A stretch of 7,709 bases of DNA from Alphaproteobacteria bacterium (GTDB lineage: Bacteria; Pseudomonadota; Alphaproteobacteria; Puniceispirillales; Marisalimonadaceae): contig JADHRC010000075.1 in NCBI GenBank assembly GCA_016777645.1, positions 1 through 7,709 on the forward strand, in the 5' to 3' direction. Below the pieces are notes generated by a model that did no database searches, was not told the origin of the DNA, and was given only the letters and a program-made list of their open reading frames with translations. Positions 1 through 4,773 of the stretch are shown here, one piece after another; position 1 is the first letter of the stretch, and each line of letters begins with the position of its first letter. The position numbers and the translations under genes are program-made.

Positions 1-315
1 AGAACACTCAATTATTGTATAGTTTACATTTTTTAAATTCTTACTAACTCTCTTTAGACTTTTTGATATTTTAAATCTGGCAATATCAACTCTGTATGAT
101 TTACATGCACTGCAATTATCGCAAATTGGTCTATACATCCAATTTTCAACTCTTCTAAAACCATTAACAGCAAGTTCATTATAAATTTCATAATTATGAG
201 TGAGGTCAGTTGCTATTCTTTTTTCAACTTTTCCATTTAGATAAGGGCAGGGTGTTGCTTTAGTAAGCAAGTATATAGGTTGTTCTAATATGCTTTTAGG
301 TTTTATATCTATCAT
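1..315 (-). CDS. bpt: Aspartate/glutamate leucyltransferase / arginyltransferase family, N-terminal part (runs off the window)
   Basis: Only the first 105 codons are in the window; the C-terminal GNAT-like transferase part lies beyond base 1. The translation begins MIDIKPKSILEQPIYLLTKA and carries the N-terminal hallmarks of the ATE/Bpt family: a CPYL motif (Cys23), then GFRRVENWMYRP (residues 52-63), then a CDNCSACKSYRV cluster (Cys65, Cys68, Cys71). Family members move an amino acid from aminoacyl-tRNA onto N-terminal acidic residues of proteins, marking them for the ClpS/ClpAP N-end-rule route in the cytoplasm. Bacterial Bpt uses leucine; which amino acid is used here cannot be told from this fragment. 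The ATG at 313-315 is the natural start because it places CPYL at the usual distance, though no Shine-Dalgarno sequence precedes it. The gene lies 34 nt downstream of hemB on the same strand, so it is probably co-transcribed with it. Family assignment is firm; the exact symbol (bpt or ate) is less so. Confidence 0.88.
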   Translation of the reverse strand, partial: MIDIKPKSILEQPIYLLTKATPCPYLNGKVEKRIATDLTHNYEIYNELAVNGFRRVENWMYRPICDNCSACKSYRVDIARFKISKSLKRVSKNLKNVNYTIIECS

Positions 316-349
316 GTATATTAATACGGTATTTAATTTTATTATTTTA

Positions 350-1375
350 TCAATTATTATCTTTCAGTAAATTTGCAATATAGGGTGCAAAATAAGTAAT
401 AATGCCGTTGCAACCAGCTCTTTTAAAAGCCATTAGACTTTCAAAAACTATTTTTTCTTCATCAAACCAACCATTATTTATAGCACCTTTTATCATAGAG
501 TACTCCCCAGATACCTGATAGGCGTATAACGGAATATTAAATTCTTGTTTTATTTTATGTATTATATCTAGATAAGGCATTCCTGGTTTTACAATAACCA
601 TATCAGCACCTTCATTAATATCCAATGCTACTTCTCTTATAGCTTCATCTGAGTTTGCTGGATCCATTTGATAGCTACTCTTAGATTTGTTGGATAAATT
701 TATCGAAGATCCAACTGCATCTCTAAATGGACCATAAAATGCAGATGCATATTTTACAGCGTAAGACATTATTTGGACATTAACGAAGCCATTATCATCT
801 AATTTGTCCCTAATGAAGCCAACTCTGCCGTCCATCATGTCACTGGGAGCTATTATATCACAACCTGCGTCAGCTTGAACCAGAGCTTGCTCGCAAAGAA
901 TTTTTAATGTTTTATCATTATCAATTTGATTGTTGAATATCACACCATCATGCCCATGATCAGTAAATGGATCCAAGGCTACATCACAAATAACACCTAA
1001 ATTAGGGTTTGTTTTCTTTGAAATTTGAATTGCTTTGCAAATTAAATTGCCTTTATTTAGAGCTTCGCTGCCTTCTGAATTTTTTAAATGATTTTCTATT
1101 TTGGGGAAAAGCGCTATTGCTGGAATACCTAAAGCTGATACAATTTCAATTTCTTTTTGTAATAAATCTAAAGAAAATCTATAAATACCGGGCATAGATT
1201 TTATCTCTTCTTTTATGTTAGTCCCAAATGTAATAAATATAGGGTATATCAAATCATTTATAGATAAGTAGTTTTCTGAAACTAATTTTCTCGAAAAACT
1301 TGACATTCTGTTTCTTCGCATTCTAGTTCTAGGAAAGTTGCTTACAGAAAATTGTTTAATTAAATTTTGTTTCAT
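350..1375 (-). CDS. hemB: Delta-aminolevulinic acid dehydratase (porphobilinogen synthase)
   Basis: HemB condenses two 5-aminolevulinate molecules into porphobilinogen, the second common step of heme and tetrapyrrole synthesis, in the cytoplasm. The 341-residue product is full length for the family. Visible marks are the N-terminal arm with the Arg-rich FPRTRMRRNR stretch (14-23), the active-site metal-loop region CDVALDPFTDHGHDGV (130-145), the APSDMMDGRVGFIRD segment (176-190), MSYAVKYASAFYGPFRDA (203-220) with the first active-site lysine K208, and MVIVKPGMPYLDI (259-271) with the Schiff-base lysine K263. YQVSGEYSMIK (286-296) is also canonical. The metal loop has Asp/Ala/Asp where Zn-type enzymes such as E. 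coli HemB have three Cys, which places this protein in the Mg-responsive, non-zinc class common in alphaproteobacteria and Pseudomonas. The ATG at 1373-1375 has a good AGGAA site six bases upstream. It diverges from proS and leads into the bpt gene. Confidence 0.97.
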   Translation of the reverse strand: MKQNLIKQFSVSNFPRTRMRRNRMSSFSRKLVSENYLSINDLIYPIFITFGTNIKEEIKSMPGIYRFSLDLLQKEIEIVSALGIPAIALFPKIENHLKNSEGSEALNKGNLICKAIQISKKTNPNLGVICDVALDPFTDHGHDGVIFNNQIDNDKTLKILCEQALVQADAGCDIIAPSDMMDGRVGFIRDKLDDNGFVNVQIMSYAVKYASAFYGPFRDAVGSSINLSNKSKSSYQMDPANSDEAIREVALDINEGADMVIVKPGMPYLDIIHKIKQEFNIPLYAYQVSGEYSMIKGAINNGWFDEEKIVFESLMAFKRAGCNGIITYFAPYIANLLKDNN

Positions 1376-1381
1376 TTTGAA

Positions 1382-1386
1382 TTCCT
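1382..1386 (-). promoter_or_regulatory. Shine-Dalgarno of hemB
   Basis: Read on the minus strand this is AGGAA, with six bases between it and the hemB ATG. It supports that start over the internal Met codons (M19, M24), which would cut off the conserved N-terminal arm. Confidence 0.75.
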
Positions 1387-1394
1387 AAAAATTA

Positions 1395-1409
1395 TTACAT
1401 AGGTTGTAA
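1395..1409. repeat. Small interrupted palindrome TTACA-N5-TGTAA in the hemB/proS divergent region
   Basis: Perfect 5-bp arms TTACA (1395-1399) and TGTAA (1405-1409) are separated by TAGGT. The arms do not extend further. It overlaps the candidate hemB -10 box, so it could be an operator. It does not match the Fnr (TTGAT-N4-ATCAA) or Irr-type boxes known upstream of some alphaproteobacterial heme genes. Arms this short can arise by chance. Confidence 0.25.
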
Positions 1410-1432
1410 ATTCTTATCTAATAAACTATCAA
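1403..1432 (-). promoter_or_regulatory. Candidate hemB promoter
   Basis: On the minus strand TTGATA (1432-1427, five of six matches to the -35 consensus) is followed after 18 bp by TACAAC (1408-1403, four of six matches to the -10 consensus). Transcription would begin roughly 20 bases before the hemB start codon. In such AT-rich DNA this is only a candidate, and its -10 box is poor. Confidence 0.25.
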
Positions 1433-1455
1433 TAAATAAAGTTAAATATATATTT

Positions 1456-1461
1456 TATAAT
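1456..1461 (+). promoter_or_regulatory. -10 box of the proS-lolC-lolD-dnaE operon
   Basis: This is a perfect TATAAT hexamer 21 bases before the proS start codon. Transcription would begin near 1468, giving a leader of about 15 nt that just holds the ribosome binding site. At a 17-bp spacing the -35 position reads TAAATA (1433-1438), which is weak, so the promoter would rely on the strong -10 box. The whole region is AT-rich, which raises the chance of a fortuitous match. Confidence 0.5.
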
Positions 1462-1468
1462 CTTTTAT

Positions 1469-1474
1469 AAGGAA
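1469..1474 (+). promoter_or_regulatory. Shine-Dalgarno of proS
   Basis: AAGGAA sits eight bases before the ATG at 1483. It is the clearest ribosome binding site among the plus-strand genes and fixes the proS start. Confidence 0.8.
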
Positions 1475-1482
1475 TAAATACA

Positions 1483-2802
1483 ATGTTATTGTCCCGATTT
1501 TTTCTTCCAGTATTAAAAGAAAGTCCTAAAGATGCAGAAATAATTTCTCATAAATTAATGTTAAGGGCAGGAATGGTACAACAATCATCATCGGGTATTT
1601 ATTCTTGGCTACCCCTAGGTAAAATTGTTTTGGATAAAATCACTGATATTTGTAGAAGAGAAATGATCTTAACGGGTGCAAATGAAATATTAATGCCTAC
1701 TTTGCAATCAGCAGATATTTGGAAAGAATCTGGTAGGTATGAAGATTATGGAAAAGAAATGCTTCGTATTAAAGATAGAAATGATAGGGATCTATTGTAT
1801 GGTCCAACCAATGAAGAGCTTGTTACAGAAATTTTTAGAACACATGTCAAAAGCTACAAAGAACTTTCTCTTAATTTATTTCATATTCAGTGGAAGTTTA
1901 GAGATGAAGTAAGGCCTAGGTTTGGTGTAATGAGAGGGCGAGAATTTTTAATGAAAGACGCTTATTCGTTTGATGTTGATTATGAATCTTCAATAAATTC
2001 TTATAATATAATGTTTATTTCCTACATGCAGTTATTTAAAAAAATGGGTCTTAAAGCTATTCCTATGAAGGCTGATACAGGGCCTATAGGAGGAGATTTA
2101 AGCCATGAATTCATAATCATAGCAGATACTGGCGAAAGTGAAGTTTATTTAGAAAAAGATTATTTTTCATTAGAAGACAATTTGAAACAAGTGGATTATA
2201 ATCAAAATCTTCAAAAATATGTTGATAAATTTACTTCTTTTTACGCTGCAACTGAGGAAAAACATGATCATAATGATCCAAAAATTCAATCTTTAAACCT
2301 TGTCAAAACAAGAGGGATTGAAGTTGGTCATATATTTCATTTTGGTCAAAAATATTCTTCACCAATGAATGCAACAGTAAGTCACAATAATGGTGAAAAC
2401 GTTCCTGTTTTTATGGGTTCATATGGCGTTGGATTATCTAGATTAGTTGGAGCTGTTATTGAAGCTAATCATGATGAAAATGGAATAGTTTGGCCTAAAG
2501 AGCTTGCCCCATGGGATTATAATATTATAAATTTAAAAAATGGCAATGTTGACTGTGACAAAACTTGTAGTGATTTATATAATCTTATTAAAAACTTGAA
2601 CAAATCAGTTCTATATGATGATACAAATGAGAGAGCAGGGGCAAAACTTGCAAAGGCTGATTTGTTAGGTTTACCTTTCCAAATTATAGTGGGTCCTAAT
2701 GGCGTTAAAGATAAATTATTTGATTTAAAAAATAGGAGAAGCTCAAAAATTGAAAGACTTTCTTATTCAGAATTATCAAATTTTATTAACGAAAATAGAT
2801 AG
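1483..2802 (+). CDS. proS: Prolyl-tRNA synthetase, short alphaproteobacterial form
   Basis: ProRS is a cytoplasmic class IIa synthetase that charges tRNA-Pro with proline. The 439-residue product starts MLLSRFFLPVLKE and has RAGMVQQSSSGIYSWLPLG (28-46), the motif 1 region around GANEILMPTL (65-74), the GPTNEE proline-site loop (107-112), and motif 2 running from FRDE (139-142) through RPRFGVMRGREF (144-155) to MKDAYSF (157-163). ADTGPIGGDLSHEF (197-210) follows, then RGIEVGHIF (277-285), motif 3 GSYGVGLSR (312-320), and the anticodon-binding domain from about 345 to the end with YDDTNERAGAK (378-388). Between motifs 2 and 3 there is only about 150 residues. The roughly 180-residue INS editing domain of E. 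coli-type ProRS (about 570 residues) is therefore missing, as is normal in alphaproteobacteria and mitochondria. It is the first gene of the plus-strand cluster, with its own promoter and ribosome binding site; lolC begins 7 nt after its stop. Confidence 0.97.
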   Translation: MLLSRFFLPVLKESPKDAEIISHKLMLRAGMVQQSSSGIYSWLPLGKIVLDKITDICRREMILTGANEILMPTLQSADIWKESGRYEDYGKEMLRIKDRNDRDLLYGPTNEELVTEIFRTHVKSYKELSLNLFHIQWKFRDEVRPRFGVMRGREFLMKDAYSFDVDYESSINSYNIMFISYMQLFKKMGLKAIPMKADTGPIGGDLSHEFIIIADTGESEVYLEKDYFSLEDNLKQVDYNQNLQKYVDKFTSFYAATEEKHDHNDPKIQSLNLVKTRGIEVGHIFHFGQKYSSPMNATVSHNNGENVPVFMGSYGVGLSRLVGAVIEANHDENGIVWPKELAPWDYNIINLKNGNVDCDKTCSDLYNLIKNLNKSVLYDDTNERAGAKLAKADLLGLPFQIIVGPNGVKDKLFDLKNRRSSKIERLSYSELSNFINENR

Positions 2803-2809
2803 GTAAAAA

Positions 2810-4069
2810 TTGAGTTATTTTTTATTTAGTGAAACAGAAAGAACCATTGCTTTTAGGTATATAAGATCAAGAAGAGCAGAGGGTTTTATCTCTATTTCAG
2901 CTTGGTTTTCTCTTATTGGAATTATTCTAGGTGTTGCAACACTTATTGTTGTTATGTCAGTTATGAATGGTTTTAGAGCAGAGTTGGTTGATAGAATATT
3001 AGGTATCAATGGTCATCTTATAGTCTACAAAAAAAATGAACCTCTAATTTCTAACTACAATGAAATTGTCAATAAAATCTTAGACGTAACTGATGTTGTT
3101 GCAGTAACCCCTCATTTAGAAGGTCAGGCATTGGCTAAAACTAAAAACACAGTTACAGGTGTTATTGTGAGGGGGACTAAATGGTCGGATCTCGCAGCAA
3201 AAAAATTATTATGGAATTCGCTTGATGAGGCTGCCTTTAATAACTTTAAAAATAAAAATCAAATAATAATAGGTTATAGATTAGCTCAAAGGTTAAATGT
3301 TAAGATAGGAGAATATATTTCTTTAGTTTCACCTAATGGAATAGAGACAGCACTAGGATCCTTACCAGTAAGTCAAAATTTTATTGTGGGTGGTTATTTT
3401 GACATAGGAATGTATGAGTATGATAATAATTTTATCTTTATTCCTTGGGAGAAAGCAGAGAATTTTTTTTCATTAAGAGGTATAGCTCATGGAATTGAAA
3501 TTTTTTTAAAAGATCAGAGTTTTACTTCAGTTGTCTATTCAAAACTTAAAAATAAATTAGGAAATAATTTAGTTATTATAGATTGGAAAAAAAGAAACTC
3601 ATCATTTATGAATGCTCTCGCTGTAGAAAAAAATGTCATGTTTGTCATATTAACTCTTATTATAATTGTTGCAGCTTTTAATATAATTTCTTCAATGATA
3701 ATGTTAGTTCAAACTAAAAAAGCTGATATTGCTCTCATGAGAACAATGGGAGCTTCTAAATATTTGATAATGAGAATTTTTCTTTTAACGGGTTCTGTGA
3801 TAGGTTTTTTAGGAACTTTTCTAGGTGGAATAATAGGTGTTATTTTTTCTTATAATATTCAAGAAATCAGAGTTTTTCTTACACAAATTTTAGGCCAAGA
3901 ATTATTTTCACCCGAAATTTATTTTTTATCAAAGTTGCCTTCAAAAATAAATTTTGAAGAAGTTTTTTTTGTTATAAGCATTTCAATTTTTCTTACATTA
4001 TTGGCAAGTATATTTCCTGCATGGAAAGCCTCTAAAATATCTCCGGCTGAGGCATTAAGGTATGAATAA
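2810..4069 (+). CDS. lolC: Lipoprotein-releasing ABC transporter permease, LolC/LolE family
   Basis: This is the inner-membrane subunit of the Lol complex, which extracts mature lipoproteins from the outer leaflet of the inner membrane and passes them to the LolA chaperone. The 419 residues show the family plan. An amphipathic N-terminus with FRYIRSRRAEGFISI (15-29) leads into TM1 (about 33-52, ending VMSVMNGFR). A large periplasmic domain follows (about 55-275, with GINGHL, GQALAK and GVIVRGTK). Then come TM2 (277-300), the cytoplasmic coupling stretch KKADIALMRTMGAS (303-316), TM3 (322-347) and TM4 (384-405), and the typical tail FPAWKASKISPAEALRYE. The start is TTG at 2810-2812, with a modest AGGT at 2801-2804; the conserved N-terminus leaves no room for a later start. 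Its last 8 nt overlap lolD. Only one permease gene is present here, so it may act as a homodimer; LolC and LolE cannot be told apart from this sequence alone. Confidence 0.93.
   Translation: MSYFLFSETERTIAFRYIRSRRAEGFISISAWFSLIGIILGVATLIVVMSVMNGFRAELVDRILGINGHLIVYKKNEPLISNYNEIVNKILDVTDVVAVTPHLEGQALAKTKNTVTGVIVRGTKWSDLAAKKLLWNSLDEAAFNNFKNKNQIIIGYRLAQRLNVKIGEYISLVSPNGIETALGSLPVSQNFIVGGYFDIGMYEYDNNFIFIPWEKAENFFSLRGIAHGIEIFLKDQSFTSVVYSKLKNKLGNNLVIIDWKKRNSSFMNALAVEKNVMFVILTLIIIVAAFNIISSMIMLVQTKKADIALMRTMGASKYLIMRIFLLTGSVIGFLGTFLGGIIGVIFSYNIQEIRVFLTQILGQELFSPEIYFLSKLPSKINFEEVFFVISISIFLTLLASIFPAWKASKISPAEALRYE
4049..4052 (+). promoter_or_regulatory. Probable Shine-Dalgarno of lolD inside the lolC coding end
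   Basis: GAGG lies nine bases before the lolD ATG at 4062, within the last codons of lolC. A second match, AAGG at 4057-4060, is only one base from the ATG and too close to work for this start. Confidence 0.45.
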
Positions 4070-4754
4070 TGTTTCTGAAAATGAGATTTTATCTTTAAGA
4101 AATATTTCACATATTTATGATCAGAAAAATCAAAAACTAAAGGTTCTTAGTAATATAAATTTTCAAATTGTTAAAGGTGAAATTGTTTCATTAATAGGAC
4201 CAAGTGGAACTGGTAAATCAACATTATTAAACATAGCTGGCTTACTTGAAAGCCCTTCGATAGGCTCTGTGCAATTATGTGGTATAAATTGTAATAAACT
4301 TAATGAAGATGCTAAAGCTAACTTAAGAGGTTCTAAGATTGGATTTGTTTTTCAGTCACATCGATTGTTTCCTGAGTTTTCAGCAATTGAAAACGTTATG
4401 TTACCTCAATTAATTATGGGCACCTCTAAAAGTATAGCAGAAAAAAAATCTAGAGATTTATTAACAATGCTGGGATTAGAAAAACGTTTTACACATAGGC
4501 CATCAACACTCTCAGGTGGTGAATCTCAAAGAGTAGCTATTGCAAGAGCTGTTGCTAATTCACCAAGTTTAATATTGGCTGACGAACCAACGGGCAATTT
4601 AGACCCGGTAAGTGCACAAAACGTATTTGAGATATTGTATAAACTTGTAAAATCATTAAACATAAGTTGCTTAATAGCTACTCACAACCATGCTTTAGCA
4701 AAATCAATGGATAGAGGTATTTTTCTAGAAAATGGTAATATAAAAGAAAAGTAA
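4062..4754 (+). CDS. lolD: Lipoprotein-releasing system ATP-binding protein
   Basis: LolD is the cytoplasmic ATPase of the Lol complex, powering lipoprotein release from the inner membrane through the LolC/E permease. All ABC ATPase motifs are intact in the 230 residues: Walker A GPSGTGKS (46-53), Q-loop Gln98 in FVFQSHRLFPEFSAIENV, signature LSGGE (150-154) followed by SQRVAIARA, Walker B LILADE (170-175) followed by PTGNLD, and the H-loop His208 in IATHNH. The stretch after the Q-loop (HRLFPEFSAIENVMLPQL) fits the LolD/MacB-type subfamily. Length is normal for LolD (about 225-235). The start ATG overlaps the last 8 nt of the permease gene, which suggests translational coupling and matched amounts of the two partners. 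Assignment to LolD rather than another MacB-like ATPase rests on this neighbour. Confidence 0.95.
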   Translation: MNNVSENEILSLRNISHIYDQKNQKLKVLSNINFQIVKGEIVSLIGPSGTGKSTLLNIAGLLESPSIGSVQLCGINCNKLNEDAKANLRGSKIGFVFQSHRLFPEFSAIENVMLPQLIMGTSKSIAEKKSRDLLTMLGLEKRFTHRPSTLSGGESQRVAIARAVANSPSLILADEPTGNLDPVSAQNVFEILYKLVKSLNISCLIATHNHALAKSMDRGIFLENGNIKEK

Positions 4755-4773
4755 TTTTTTCAAATTGATTGAT

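Noticed and set aside
316..349. Possible terminator between hemB and the bpt gene
   Set aside because: The 34-nt gap has no GC-rich hairpin, so I read it as a short intergenic spacer within one transcript.
1009..1197. Plus-strand open frame of 62 codons opposite hemB
   Set aside because: It lies wholly within the well-supported hemB gene on the other strand. It has no recognisable motif and its composition is that of an antisense shadow.
2815..3009. Minus-strand open frame of 64 codons opposite the start of lolC
   Set aside because: It is antisense to the conserved LolC/E N-terminus and shows no independent signal.
3463..3470. Homopolymer runs of eight bases (T8 at 3463-3470 and 3963-3970, A8 at 4441-4448) as possible slippage or phase-variation sites
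   Set aside because: Runs like these are expected in DNA this AT-rich, and the genes are housekeeping genes whose frames are intact on both sides.
3919..4110. Minus-strand open frame of 63 codons across the lolC/lolD junction
   Set aside because: It overlaps two well-supported genes and has no family resemblance.
4765..4767. In-frame TTG as an alternative dnaE start
   Set aside because: It would add only three residues and has no better ribosome binding site; ATG at 4774 gives the usual family N-terminus.
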